Assembly (NCBI GenBank): GCA_947496235.1 | Contig: CANMCE010000008.1 | Span: 1 to 64,000 of the forward strand | Direction of reading: 5' to 3' | Source of the DNA: an uncultured Glaciecola sp. | GTDB taxonomy: Bacteria; Pseudomonadota; Gammaproteobacteria; Enterobacterales; Alteromonadaceae | Length of the DNA stretch: 64,000 bases | Program-made: the position numbers and the translations under genes | Notes under the pieces: model-generated | The model's database searches: none | What the model saw: only the letters and a program-made list of their open reading frames with translations | What the model was told of the DNA's origin: nothing | Shown: piece after piece, positions 9,058-18,720 of the stretch | How the letters are laid out: every line of letters starts with the position of its first letter | How positions within the stretch are numbered: the first letter of the stretch is position 1

Positions 9058-9879
9058 ATGGATAATTGGCAATCACTTTCTCATATGTCCAAGCTCTTGG
9101 ATATCATGCAGCAGCTAAGGGATCCAGACAAAGGTTGTCCTTGGGATAAACAGCAGACCTTTTCTAGCATAGTGCCTTACACCATTGAAGAAGTGTATGA
9201 AGTGGCAGATGCAATTGCCAAAGGCGATATGGTTGAAATAAAAGACGAATTAGGCGACCTACTGTTCCAAGTTGTTTTTTATGCTCAATTAGGGCATGAA
9301 GAAAATGCATTTGAATTTGACGACATTGCTGGTGGAGTGTGTGAAAAATTAATTCGCCGTCATCCGCATATATTTGGCGACGAGGTACAACAAAATGCCG
9401 AAGCTGTAAGTCAACGCTGGGATGAAATTAAGCGTCAAGAAAAGTTAGTCAAAGGGATACCAGAAAACAACAGTATTTTAGATGACATCCCCCAAGGAAT
9501 GGCACCTTTATTACGCGCCGAAAAAATTCAAAAGCGATGTGCAAAAGTTGGCTTTGATTGGGATGACGTATCCTCTGTATTTGCAAAAGTACGAGAAGAA
9601 ATTGTTGAAATTGAACAAGAGATAAACCATTCCAGGGTTACTCAAGAAAAAGTGGTAGAAGAGGTAGGCGATCTTTTATTTGCTGTGGTGAATCTGTCTC
9701 GTCATTTAGGTGTAAATGCTGAAACCGCATTAATCAATGCGAATCAGAAATTTAGTCGTCGATTTGGCGCAGTAGAAAAACAATTTGAAGATGCTAACTT
9801 AGTGCTTTCAGAGGCTAACCTAGAACAAATGGAGTCAGTCTGGCAGTCGGTTAAATCGTTAGAAAAAAAACAACAATAG
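9058..9879 (+). CDS. mazG: Nucleoside triphosphate pyrophosphohydrolase MazG
   Basis: A 273-residue cytosolic enzyme, close to the length of the two-domain enterobacterial MazG. It hydrolyses (d)NTPs to monophosphate and pyrophosphate. The signature CPWDKQQTFSSIVPYTIEEVYEVADAI is at about 27-53, followed by EIKDELGDLLFQVVFYAQ, which supplies the metal-binding acidic residues of the first domain. The second domain repeats the pattern with VREEIVEIEQEI and KVVEEVGDLLFAVVNLSRHLG. Its role is likely housekeeping (nucleotide pool sanitation or ppGpp-related control). The 2-hydroxyacid dehydrogenase follows after 25 bases. Confidence 0.95.
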   Translation: MDNWQSLSHMSKLLDIMQQLRDPDKGCPWDKQQTFSSIVPYTIEEVYEVADAIAKGDMVEIKDELGDLLFQVVFYAQLGHEENAFEFDDIAGGVCEKLIRRHPHIFGDEVQQNAEAVSQRWDEIKRQEKLVKGIPENNSILDDIPQGMAPLLRAEKIQKRCAKVGFDWDDVSSVFAKVREEIVEIEQEINHSRVTQEKVVEEVGDLLFAVVNLSRHLGVNAETALINANQKFSRRFGAVEKQFEDANLVLSEANLEQMESVWQSVKSLEKKQQ

Positions 9880-9904
9880 CTGAGCAAAAAGGAATCAGTA
9901 GAAA

Positions 9905-10870
9905 GTGAAAGTTGTCGTCCTAGATTTTGAATCTTTAGCGCCGGATAAATTGGATTTATCTAGTTTGGATAAGTTGCAAAAAAGCTATGGTTTGCATATT
10001 ACATACTTCGATGCCACTGCGCCTGAGCAAGTTATCGAACGAGCGACTGACGCACAAATTATCTTGGTTAATAAAGTGCAATTGACTAGAGCAACGCTTT
10101 GCAAACTTTCCAAACTTAAATACATAGGGGTACTAGCAACTGGTACGAATAATATCGACATGGAATATTGTCAACAAAACGATATTCAAGTCAAAAATGT
10201 TGAGGGCTATGGCACCAGTTCGGTTATCCAACACGCATTTACGCTACTACTTAACTTATCTACCAGTCTTATTCAATACGCTAATGATGTGCAGCATGGG
10301 AAATGGCAAAAAAGTCGCCAGTTTTGTTTTCTAGACTATCCCATTAACACCCTAGAGGGCAAAACCATTGGCATTTTAGGCTATGGAGAGTTGGGGCAAG
10401 CAATGGCTAGCATCGCCAGAACTTTTGGTATGAAGGTTATTGTGCTCAATCGACCAGGTAACCAAACTTCATCGGCAACAGATGATGTGACGCGAGTTCC
10501 TTTTTATCAAGGGCTTGAGCAATTGGATGTACTCAGTTTGCATTGTTTACTATCAGAGCAAACAAAAGAGATTATTGATCGAAAAGTGCTATCCGCAATG
10601 AAACCTTCAGCTTTTCTAATCAACACCGCCAGAGGCGGCTTGGTAAATGAAACTGACTTAGCCCAAGCTTTACAGAACAAAGAAATCGCAGGCGCTGGTT
10701 TAGATGTACTGTCTACTGAACCTCCGAACCAAGATAACCCCCTATTGCAGATCAGTTTACCTAATCTGATCATAACGCCCCACACTGCATGGGGAGCAGT
10801 TGAAGCCCGACAGAAATTGCTTCACTTAGTTGTTGGAAACCTAAAAGATTGGCTTGAATCAAGGAACTAG
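9905..10870 (+). CDS. D-isomer-specific 2-hydroxyacid dehydrogenase
   Basis: A 321-residue NAD(P)-dependent dehydrogenase. The Rossmann motif is TIGILGYGELGQAMA (about 157-171). Catalytic residues appear in NTARGGLVNE (Arg), in DVLSTEPP (Glu) and in ITPHTAWGA (His). It reduces a 2-keto acid such as hydroxypyruvate or glyoxylate, resembling the glycerate dehydrogenase branch; the exact substrate is uncertain. The start is a GTG at 9905 with AAGGA 11 bases upstream. Its TAG stop directly abuts the ATG of the next gene, so the large beta-helix protein is probably co-transcribed. Confidence 0.9.
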   Translation: MKVVVLDFESLAPDKLDLSSLDKLQKSYGLHITYFDATAPEQVIERATDAQIILVNKVQLTRATLCKLSKLKYIGVLATGTNNIDMEYCQQNDIQVKNVEGYGTSSVIQHAFTLLLNLSTSLIQYANDVQHGKWQKSRQFCFLDYPINTLEGKTIGILGYGELGQAMASIARTFGMKVIVLNRPGNQTSSATDDVTRVPFYQGLEQLDVLSLHCLLSEQTKEIIDRKVLSAMKPSAFLINTARGGLVNETDLAQALQNKEIAGAGLDVLSTEPPNQDNPLLQISLPNLIITPHTAWGAVEARQKLLHLVVGNLKDWLESRN

Positions 10871-13800
10871 ATGATGATTATTACGGATGCTGAAAAGGAG
10901 TTTTTGTCCGGGCTAGAAACAGCCAACGCCTATTGCTGTACTACAGATGCTCATGGTGCTCCCTCAGTTATAAGGGCTGAGTTAATTAAAAAAGTGCTTT
11001 TAGGCATTCCTATCGATGGTGTTGTATATAAACTTTCGCGAGCAGGCATCACACTTGAAAAAGTTACCATTGAGGGACGTTTAGATCTCGATAATATTGA
11101 TTGTGTTGAAAACGGGAAAGTTCCTTCATTAGAATTCAAAGATTGCTTGTTTAATGGAGGCTTTAGCGCCAATAACGCCCAACTATCTCGACTAGTGTTG
11201 AAGCGTTCAGTGTTTGCTGGGGATTTTTCAGATACAGCTACCGTTTCGTTAGATAATTGTCGTATCGACGGTACCTTAAATTTGAACGCTATTGGTCCGG
11301 TCGATGATCAAACCTATTGTTGGGTCAATGCACGAGATGCCCTTATTGATGGAAGCCTGTTACTTACCGACGCAAATCTTCATTGCCCTAAACGAGATCT
11401 ATTAACCTCCAAGCAAACCCCTCGTTATGCGTTAAATTTACTCAATGCCAAGGTCAGTGGGGACATTGAAGTAAAGGAAGGGCTCACAGCCATTGGCGGT
11501 ATTAAATTAAGAAATACCCTAGTTGAAGGTGATGTTTGGCTCTTGGGAAGCAAGCTAGTAGCGGGTGAAGGTTATGCCTTATTGGCCCAGGGCGCTCAAA
11601 TTAAAGGCGGATTGAGTTTAAAACCCAGTGTGCATAGCTTGGATAAATCCTCTGATGAAAAAGAGTTGATTAATAAAAGCGAGCTTGAAGGAGGTCTAAA
11701 CTTTTTTGGTGCAAGTATCGATAGATTACTCGAAATAAGAGGTATTCAAGTAAGACCTTCAGCAAAGCAAATTGATGACGAACAGGGCGTTTCTATATCT
11801 TTCAACCAAATTAAACTGGGAGACGGCTTAGTAGTGGGGTCTTTTGTCACTCAACATTCCATGGTCCAAATGAAGACTCCCTTAGCAATAACAATATCCC
11901 ATGCGTCTATAAAAGGTGGTGTATATATAGCTGGAGTTAAGGTGGATAGAGCGGATAAAACATATTCGCTGGTGATGCAAAATACGTCAATAACAGGTAA
12001 TTTTGTATCTGAGCATGTGCTCTTCAAAGGTCAAATTATTAGTTCTGAATTCGCCGGTTACATGCAAGTTTCTGATTGTACCATCGGAGGTTATTGTTTT
12101 ATTCAAAACACAAAAATTGGAGATGAAAATTCAGTTTCTATATTAGATTTTCAGCGAAATACAGTTCAAGGTATTGGGGAGTTGCGCAATGTTGATCTTA
12201 AAAAATCGCTTGATATGAGAAACTCAGTTTTTAATTCAGGACTATCCATTCGAATAAAACGCCATACAATTGATACTTTTATAGAAACTCGGTACTGCCA
12301 ACTTGACTTAAGAAGTATTAAAGTCGCCGGTAATCTTTTTATCAGTGCTGATACCCAGCATTTAGGGTTAACCAAATCGGAAATTGATGGCTATTGTACT
12401 TTGGAAGCTACTATAAGCGGCAGTTTCTATGCACAAGAAGCCATAATTAAAGGTTCATTCGAACTCAACAATGTCAAGTTTAGAGGCTTCGAAGGGAACG
12501 AGGATAGTGAGGAACAAAACGAGTTTTTATTAACGCGCTGTCAAATTGGTCAAGCGCTGATGTTTAACAATCCAATGAAAGTCAATTTTGACGATATTAT
12601 CCTCAAAAATGTAAGGCTTTATCCAAGCCTTTGTTATCCTAATTATTATTATTGCGAGGCTGATTATTCAGGTAATTTTACCGCGGATGATCACGAAGGA
12701 AGTGCTTCTTTCTTAGTTAGAAAAGACAAGCCATTAAGTAAAGAGAATTTAATTTTATGTAACAGTAATTCAAATTTGTTTCATTCATTAAATGAACAAA
12801 ATGAATTGGACATATCAACGGAAGAAAAAGCCAAAGACTATATTAAATTATTTTGTGCAAATATTTGGGCCCAAAAGGGGGCCTTTGTAGTTTTTGAATC
12901 CGCAAATCACTTACCAAAGGAATATTTAATAAAGACAGATGCTGGTAGAGATTTATCTGAAATAGAGCCTTTAAAGTCGATACCTTTGGCCAGCGACGAG
13001 GCAAAAGAAATTGATAAAAATAAAGTATTGTCACCTTCAGATCGCTACTTATTCAGGGCTTACACAAGATATGGGAAGGATATTTTTTTATATTATTTTG
13101 TGATTCAAGAGACAAATTATCTGGTATGCGTTTCAGAAACAACGGTTTTTACTTTTGATGAAAGAGCGACCCCAAAAACCATTGCTCCCTTTAGAATTAA
13201 AAGCGAATCTTTTACCCGCCCTTCGCTATACACAGAAAATGAGCCGGATAACGAGATAATAACGGAAGAAGAAAGAGAGCAGTTATTAACCTTAATAAAT
13301 CAGAAACTAGCGCAAGAATTAAAAGCCTCAGGGTTAGGAACTGCATATGTAGATTTAAGTGATACATCAGTGAATCAACTAATTGATGATGATGGTCAGG
13401 CTTGGGGTAAAGACATCACCCTTAAACTTACCAACTTTACCTACAATAGATTTAACGACAGTGAATTAACAAAAGATAAGCCTTGGTCCATATGGCATAA
13501 ATTTACTTTCTACCTAACAACTAAACGAGCGAACTTTGTTCGAAATCTGTCTGAGGTATTTAATAAAATCGGCTTTGTACACCTGAGCAATGAGTTAGCG
13601 TCAAATAAGTGGGCGATAAAACCGCTAAAGCCAGAAAAAACGCCGATTAAAAGTCGCATAAAACATCGATTGAACTGGTTAAGTTTACAATACACAAAAC
13701 CGGCTGCAAAGAAATCGAACAGGTTGATCCGGTTTTTAAAATGGGCTCCCTTTCTGAATGCCGAAGATGAGCCGAGAAAAGTCAATTTATGGCAATTCCA

Positions 13801-14464
13801 AAGCTTTCCCTATATTCAAGCTGCCGCAACTTTTCGCAAAGAAGGTGTACACGAACTAGCGCGGCAAATTGATTATGAGGCACATAAATATTCGAGTTTA
13901 AAATATGCTAAGAATGCCGGTTATTTAAGTCCTTTAGTATATTTCTTGCACTATTTATACAAAATATCTTCTAAATTTGGATTGTCTCCCAATCGGGTAT
14001 TTTGCTGGTTGTTAGCTTTCATCCTGGTGGGGGGATTAATGGTGGAAGTGGCTAATCAAAAAGGTGTTATGGTGATGGAAACAGTTACTGTTAATCAATT
14101 AAACTCTACTTCAGATACTAGTTTTACATCAACCGAAGATGCACAATTTCCTGTGCTTCCATGTAACCGAAATATTCAGCCTATACTTTACGCCGCAGAC
14201 ATATTTTTACCTTTGATAGATTTAGGTCAGGAAAGACGGTGTACCTTGGGAACACCTAGTCTGATGGTAGAAAAACCTCAATTTACCCAGCATGGCTCTT
14301 TGATATCCACTGTTGAGGCTTCTTTATCTTCCCATACACCTTCGAGTTTGAGTTTTTGGCAGTGGGCACGCTCCCTTTACAGCATCTTGGGTTGGGTAAT
14401 GCTGTCTTTATTTATATTTGCCTTAACTAACCGATTGCGCTCACCAGAAATCCACCGAAGGTAA
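10871..14464 (+). CDS. Giant beta-helix-like membrane protein of unknown function
   Basis: A 1197-residue protein without a signal peptide. Residues 60-560 are filled with short repeating strands (for example LTLEKVTIEGRLDLDN-like, ISHASIKGGVYIAG, NTSITGNFVSEHV), the pattern of a right-handed beta-helix of the pentapeptide-repeat or bactofilin kind. The middle (about 600-1000) is more polar and A+T-rich in its coding sequence. The C terminus has two hydrophobic segments at about 1042-1062 and 1169-1189, separated by YAADIFLPLIDLGQERRC. That C-terminal pattern recalls large proteins sometimes labelled membrane-associated oxidoreductases, but I see no nucleotide-binding or redox motif here. The gene starts at the base after the dehydrogenase stop codon. 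Confidence 0.7.
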   Translation: MMIITDAEKEFLSGLETANAYCCTTDAHGAPSVIRAELIKKVLLGIPIDGVVYKLSRAGITLEKVTIEGRLDLDNIDCVENGKVPSLEFKDCLFNGGFSANNAQLSRLVLKRSVFAGDFSDTATVSLDNCRIDGTLNLNAIGPVDDQTYCWVNARDALIDGSLLLTDANLHCPKRDLLTSKQTPRYALNLLNAKVSGDIEVKEGLTAIGGIKLRNTLVEGDVWLLGSKLVAGEGYALLAQGAQIKGGLSLKPSVHSLDKSSDEKELINKSELEGGLNFFGASIDRLLEIRGIQVRPSAKQIDDEQGVSISFNQIKLGDGLVVGSFVTQHSMVQMKTPLAITISHASIKGGVYIAGVKVDRADKTYSLVMQNTSITGNFVSEHVLFKGQIISSEFAGYMQVSDCTIGGYCFIQNTKIGDENSVSILDFQRNTVQGIGELRNVDLKKSLDMRNSVFNSGLSIRIKRHTIDTFIETRYCQLDLRSIKVAGNLFISADTQHLGLTKSEIDGYCTLEATISGSFYAQEAIIKGSFELNNVKFRGFEGNEDSEEQNEFLLTRCQIGQALMFNNPMKVNFDDIILKNVRLYPSLCYPNYYYCEADYSGNFTADDHEGSASFLVRKDKPLSKENLILCNSNSNLFHSLNEQNELDISTEEKAKDYIKLFCANIWAQKGAFVVFESANHLPKEYLIKTDAGRDLSEIEPLKSIPLASDEAKEIDKNKVLSPSDRYLFRAYTRYGKDIFLYYFVIQETNYLVCVSETTVFTFDERATPKTIAPFRIKSESFTRPSLYTENEPDNEIITEEEREQLLTLINQKLAQELKASGLGTAYVDLSDTSVNQLIDDDGQAWGKDITLKLTNFTYNRFNDSELTKDKPWSIWHKFTFYLTTKRANFVRNLSEVFNKIGFVHLSNELASNKWAIKPLKPEKTPIKSRIKHRLNWLSLQYTKPAAKKSNRLIRFLKWAPFLNAEDEPRKVNLWQFQSFPYIQAAATFRKEGVHELARQIDYEAHKYSSLKYAKNAGYLSPLVYFLHYLYKISSKFGLSPNRVFCWLLAFILVGGLMVEVANQKGVMVMETVTVNQLNSTSDTSFTSTEDAQFPVLPCNRNIQPILYAADIFLPLIDLGQERRCTLGTPSLMVEKPQFTQHGSLISTVEASLSSHTPSSLSFWQWARSLYSILGWVMLSLFIFALTNRLRSPEIHRR

Positions 14465-14583
14465 AAGCGATATCGTTATAAAAAGCGAATTTGTAAAAAT
14501 TCTGTTACCAATAATCGAAACGAGGTTAACAAATTCTATAATTTTTCTATTTTTTAAATAGATTAGCCTATGCATAAATCTGG

Positions 14584-14615
14584 TTAACACAGTGACTAGT
14601 TGACACTGTGGTTAA
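14584..14615. promoter_or_regulatory. Imperfect palindrome upstream of the GH9 gene
   Basis: TTAACACAGTG (14584-14594) and CACTGTGGTTAA (14604-14615) are inverted repeats differing by one inserted base, around a 9-base centre containing ACTAGT. The palindrome ends 20 bases before the GH9 start codon. That position fits either a repressor operator of the hydrolase cluster or a leader-RNA hairpin. No regulator gene adjoins it. Confidence 0.45.
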
Positions 14616-14635
14616 ATCAATGTCTAGGAAGATCT

Positions 14636-17110
14636 ATGAGAATGTGGTCTGTAAAACAAATTGCGATGGCGCTATTGGTAACATTTAGTTTGTCATCGTT
14701 GGCATCTGAAAAAACCATTAAACTCAATGATTTGGATTACTTTGAAACGCGCGGTTTAAATGTCCTTGTATACAGCAACTGGTACAACGGACTTTTCAGT
14801 GATTCTAAAATAAGTGGCGTGGAATTTATTCATCATGGCATACGCACGGTAACCAATGGTGATGTGCGGTTGAATGCAACACCTGAACAATGGGATCCAA
14901 TTCCTGCGTTTATCGAACGAAAAATCGACCGAGATGAAAACAGTATAGAAGCCTTTCTACATTATCCCGATTATGGCTTTGCGTTTTCAGTGAAAGTAGT
15001 GTCGCTAGATGATCATTTTACATTGTCAGTTCACCTGCCTAAAAAGCTACCGCAAGCCTTGGAAGGGGTCGCTGGTTTTAACTTAGAATTTTTACCGACA
15101 GCCTACTTTCATAAATCTTTTATAGCAGATAATCAGTTTGGTGCGTTTCCTATTTATCCAAGCGGCCCTAAAGAACAAAATGGAATTCAGGCACCGACGC
15201 CTTTGGCTAGTGGTCATCATCTAGTATTAGCGCCCGAGGATGCTAACCGCAGAGTAAGTATTGAATCCAAAGATGTAGAACTGGCGTTGTATGACGGTCG
15301 CAGCAAAGCACAAAATGGTTGGTTTGTTGTTCGCTCTCTTTTACCTGCTAATAAGACGGGCAAGGTATTGGAATGGAAGCTAAGTGCTAGCACCCAAGAA
15401 AACTGGCTTAGAGATCCTGTCATTGCCCATTCTCAGGTGGGTTATCACCCTAATCAGAATAAAGTCGCCGTAATTGAATTGGATAAACATGCACAGTTAG
15501 GTGCTAAGGCAAGTCTATACAAAGTAAATAAAAGCGGTGAGAAAACCTTAGTGGCATCGTCTTTGCCTGAGTTTTGGGGGCAGTATAAACGTTATCAGTA
15601 TGCAAAATTTGATTTTAGTCAGGTGACTGAATCTGGTATTTATCAGCTTCAATACGATAACGTGATTACTGCACCTTTTAAAATTGCTAAAGATGTTTAC
15701 GAGCAAGCTTGGCATCCAACACTTGATGTATTCTTCCCAGTGCAAATGGATCATGTATTAGTCAATGAGGCTTACAGAGTATGGCACGGGGCATCTCATT
15801 TAGACGACGCTTTACAAGCACCTGTAAACCACGAACATTTCGATTTGTATGCTCAAGGTCCAACTACGGATAGTCCTTACCAGCCTGGTGAACATGTGCC
15901 CGGTTTAAACATAGGTGGCTGGTATGATGCGGGTGACTACGATATTCGCACCCAAACTCAATACCGTGCGGTACAGGGCTTAGTTGAGGTGTGGGAGCAG
16001 TTTAAACCTTTGCGCGACACTACTTTGGTTGACTATGACCGCAAGTATGTAGATTTACACGTACCTGATGGCAAACCTGATATCTTGCAACAAATAGAAC
16101 ATGGGGCCTTGGCGTTATTGGCGCAGCACCGTGCCTTTGGACGCGCGATTAATGGCATCATAGTACCTGATATTTCCCAATACACCCATTTAGGTGATGG
16201 CTTGACCATGACGGACAATCTTATCTATAACCCTGATATGTCACCATTGGAATCCGATGGTAAACAAAGTGGTGTGTTTGATGATAGATGGGTGTTTACA
16301 AGTCGATCATCAGCCGTCAACTACGGTTCTATTGCTGCATTGACTGCTACCAGCAGAGCCTTGGCAGAGCACAATCCTGAGCTGGCAAAAGAAGCTCAAG
16401 ATACAGCCTTAGCTGCTTGGAATGAAGAGCAATCCCATCCGCCATTTACCTTTCGTCATGGAAATACCACCGGCGGTCCACTAGAGGCTGAAAAACTTAA
16501 AGCGGCGGCAGAGTTATTGATCACAACTAACTCATCTGAATTTGCTCAGGCTGTAAATGATTTATGGCCGGAAATCGAGGAAAATTTTGCCATGCATATA
16601 GGCATATTAGTGCGAATTTTACCTTTGATGGATGAGGCTTTTCAGGGCAAGATAAAAAACCTTGCACAAACGTATATAAAGCAATTGGAAACCCCTGAAA
16701 ATCCGTTTGGAGTTACCATCACCGAAGGTGGCTGGGCGGGTAATGGGTTTATTATTCGTCAAGCAATTAATCATTATTATCTACATAAAGCTTTCCCTGA
16801 GTTGGTATCTCCAGAAGCCGTATTCAGTGGTTTAAATTATCTTTATGGCACTCATCCAGATTCGGATATTTCCTTTGTTTCTAATGTAGGCACACGCTCT
16901 AAACAAGTTGCCTATGGCATGAATCGAGCGGACTTTTCATTTATATCAGGGGGTATTGTACCTGGTGTGCTGATTTTGAAGCCTGATTTACCTGAAAATA
17001 AAGAAGATTGGCCATTTTTATGGGGCGAAAATGAGTATGTGATTAATTTAGGGGCTTCTTATATTATGTTGGTGCATGCCACTAATGATCTAGTGAATAG
17101 GGCAAAATAG
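14636..17110 (+). CDS. Secreted glycoside hydrolase family 9 enzyme
   Basis: From the ATG at 14636 (AGGAAG 4 bases upstream; an in-frame TTG 36 bases earlier is unlikely) the protein has 824 residues and a signal peptide of about 23 residues. An N-terminal beta-sandwich region precedes an immunoglobulin-like CelD_N domain (about 260-350: HSQVGYHPNQNKVAVIE to SGIYQLQYD). The GH9 (alpha/alpha)6 domain contains GWYDAGDYD with D431 and D434, which activate water, and near its end WGENEYVI with the probable catalytic acid E800. It should cleave beta-1,4-glucan or, given its neighbours, mixed-linkage or xylan-type chains. It leads the plus-strand hydrolase cluster; the Dabb gene follows after 59 bases. 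Confidence 0.9.
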   Translation: MRMWSVKQIAMALLVTFSLSSLASEKTIKLNDLDYFETRGLNVLVYSNWYNGLFSDSKISGVEFIHHGIRTVTNGDVRLNATPEQWDPIPAFIERKIDRDENSIEAFLHYPDYGFAFSVKVVSLDDHFTLSVHLPKKLPQALEGVAGFNLEFLPTAYFHKSFIADNQFGAFPIYPSGPKEQNGIQAPTPLASGHHLVLAPEDANRRVSIESKDVELALYDGRSKAQNGWFVVRSLLPANKTGKVLEWKLSASTQENWLRDPVIAHSQVGYHPNQNKVAVIELDKHAQLGAKASLYKVNKSGEKTLVASSLPEFWGQYKRYQYAKFDFSQVTESGIYQLQYDNVITAPFKIAKDVYEQAWHPTLDVFFPVQMDHVLVNEAYRVWHGASHLDDALQAPVNHEHFDLYAQGPTTDSPYQPGEHVPGLNIGGWYDAGDYDIRTQTQYRAVQGLVEVWEQFKPLRDTTLVDYDRKYVDLHVPDGKPDILQQIEHGALALLAQHRAFGRAINGIIVPDISQYTHLGDGLTMTDNLIYNPDMSPLESDGKQSGVFDDRWVFTSRSSAVNYGSIAALTATSRALAEHNPELAKEAQDTALAAWNEEQSHPPFTFRHGNTTGGPLEAEKLKAAAELLITTNSSEFAQAVNDLWPEIEENFAMHIGILVRILPLMDEAFQGKIKNLAQTYIKQLETPENPFGVTITEGGWAGNGFIIRQAINHYYLHKAFPELVSPEAVFSGLNYLYGTHPDSDISFVSNVGTRSKQVAYGMNRADFSFISGGIVPGVLILKPDLPENKEDWPFLWGENEYVINLGASYIMLVHATNDLVNRAK

Positions 17111-17169
17111 TATGACATTTTTTATCAATTTTTCTCGTCAAGGGAAATGCGCAAAAAGGAAACCCAATA

Positions 17170-17574
17170 ATGAAATCAATTTTAGTCGCTTTAATTGCCG
17201 TGGTAATGCTCACAATGAGTGGTAATAGTAAGGCTGAACAAGAAGTAATAGCACCAGGTGGATTTGTTCACAGTGTTTACTTTTGGTTGAACAATCCTGA
17301 AAACCAAGAAGACAGAGATGCTTTTCTTCATCATCTGACTACCTTTATCGATAACTCAGATTATGTAAAAACTAAGCATATAGGGGTTGTTGCACCTTCT
17401 GGTCGAGGCGTGGTCGACAGTAGCTATGATTATACCTTGGTGGTGACTTTCGAAGATAAAGCGGCTCAAGATGCTTATCAAGTCGAACCTGTGCACATTA
17501 AGTTTGTGGAAGACGCTCAACATCTGTGGTCAAAAGTCGTGGTTTACGATTCCACCAGTATTTTAAAGGACTAA
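17170..17574 (+). CDS. Secreted Dabb-domain (stress-responsive barrel) protein
   Basis: A 134-residue protein with a 22-residue signal peptide (SKA end) and a single Dabb alpha/beta-barrel domain: FVHSVYFWLNNPE at the first strand, then YDYTLVVTFEDKAAQDAYQVEPVHIKFVE and LWSKVVVYDS. Dabb proteins form dimeric barrels, mostly cytosolic with poorly known roles, some binding or cyclising small molecules. Export and placement between GH9 and GH10 (12 bases before GH10) suggest a periplasmic job linked to the released sugars or aromatic substituents. That link is inference from context only. Confidence 0.8.
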   Translation: MKSILVALIAVVMLTMSGNSKAEQEVIAPGGFVHSVYFWLNNPENQEDRDAFLHHLTTFIDNSDYVKTKHIGVVAPSGRGVVDSSYDYTLVVTFEDKAAQDAYQVEPVHIKFVEDAQHLWSKVVVYDSTSILKD

Positions 17575-17586
17575 TAAGAGAGCATT

Positions 17587-18720
17587 ATGGTGAAATGGAT
17601 GGTAACGGCAGTTCTCGTTTTATTGAGTTTACATGCCTCAGGGACTGAAAATTCTTTAAAAGACGCTTATCAAAACGCATTCAAAATTGGCGTTGCCGTC
17701 AATGAAGACATAACCTCAGGAAATAATTCCAAGGCGCAAGATATTGTTGTTCGGCATTTTAATACAGTGACCGCTGAAAATGTCTTAAAAGCCGGGCCTC
17801 TAACTGAATCAGGGCAATATAATTGGGCGGCTGCAGATGCTTTTGTTGAATTTGCAGAAGCTAAAGATATGTTCATTATTGGCCATACTTTAGTGTGGCA
17901 CAATCAAACCCCCAACTGGTTTTTTACCAATCAAAAAGGCGAACCTAATACGCCAGAACAGCAATTAGCCCGAATGCGCGAGCACATTAAAACAGTTGCA
18001 GGTCGCTACAAAGGACGCATTCACGCATGGGATGTGGTAAACGAAGTCATTGACAACGATGGCAATTATCGACCTACCACCTGGGTGAATGCTGTTGGCA
18101 GTGGCGATGAAATGGTCAAAGTCGCGTTTCGATATGCACAGGAATTTGCGCCTGAAGCTGAACTTTATTACAACGATTTTAATGCTTGGCGCCCCGCAAA
18201 AGTGAAAGGCATAGTGCGTATGGTAAAAATGCTGCAAGACGCTGGTATTCGTATCGATGGCATTGGTATTCAAGGTCATTGGGGATTGAATTTTCCGAAA
18301 AACCAATACATTGAAGAGGCTATCGATGCATATGCAGCCTTAGGTGTAAAAGTCATGATTACTGAACTTGATGTCGATGTACTGCCACTTACCAAAGAAG
18401 GACAAATTATTGGGACAGGTATGTTACATCCGCAGTTTCAGCTAGAAGAGTTTGAAGTATTTTTAGATCCCTATAAAGAGGGATTACCTGAAGAGGTGGA
18501 ACAGCAATTAGCAGATCGTTACGCAGAGCTTTTCGGAATTTTTTATAAAAAGCGCGACAAAATTGATCGCGTAACCCTTTGGGGAGTCGATGACAGTATG
18601 AGTTGGAAAAATGGTTACCCTATCGCAGAAAGAACCAATTATCCGCTCTTGTTCGACCGTAATTTCAAGGCAAAACCGGCGTTTCATTCCGTCATCATTA
18701 TCCCAACAATGGACCCCTAA
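17587..18720 (+). CDS. Secreted GH10 endo-1,4-beta-xylanase
   Basis: A 377-residue xylanase with a short signal peptide and a single GH10 (beta/alpha)8 barrel. GHTLVWHNQTPNWF is the conserved substrate-binding segment. The acid/base glutamate is E153 in WDVVNEVIDND, the nucleophile is E260 in ITELDVDV, and LWGVDDSMSW closes the active site. It hydrolyses internal beta-1,4-xylosidic bonds, releasing oligoxylosides for the GH8 enzyme next door. There is no carbohydrate-binding module. The last three codons and the stop lie inside the outer arm of the long inverted repeat at 18708-18870, so its mRNA 3' end must carry that hairpin. Confidence 0.96.
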   Translation: MVKWMVTAVLVLLSLHASGTENSLKDAYQNAFKIGVAVNEDITSGNNSKAQDIVVRHFNTVTAENVLKAGPLTESGQYNWAAADAFVEFAEAKDMFIIGHTLVWHNQTPNWFFTNQKGEPNTPEQQLARMREHIKTVAGRYKGRIHAWDVVNEVIDNDGNYRPTTWVNAVGSGDEMVKVAFRYAQEFAPEAELYYNDFNAWRPAKVKGIVRMVKMLQDAGIRIDGIGIQGHWGLNFPKNQYIEEAIDAYAALGVKVMITELDVDVLPLTKEGQIIGTGMLHPQFQLEEFEVFLDPYKEGLPEEVEQQLADRYAELFGIFYKKRDKIDRVTLWGVDDSMSWKNGYPIAERTNYPLLFDRNFKAKPAFHSVIIIPTMDP

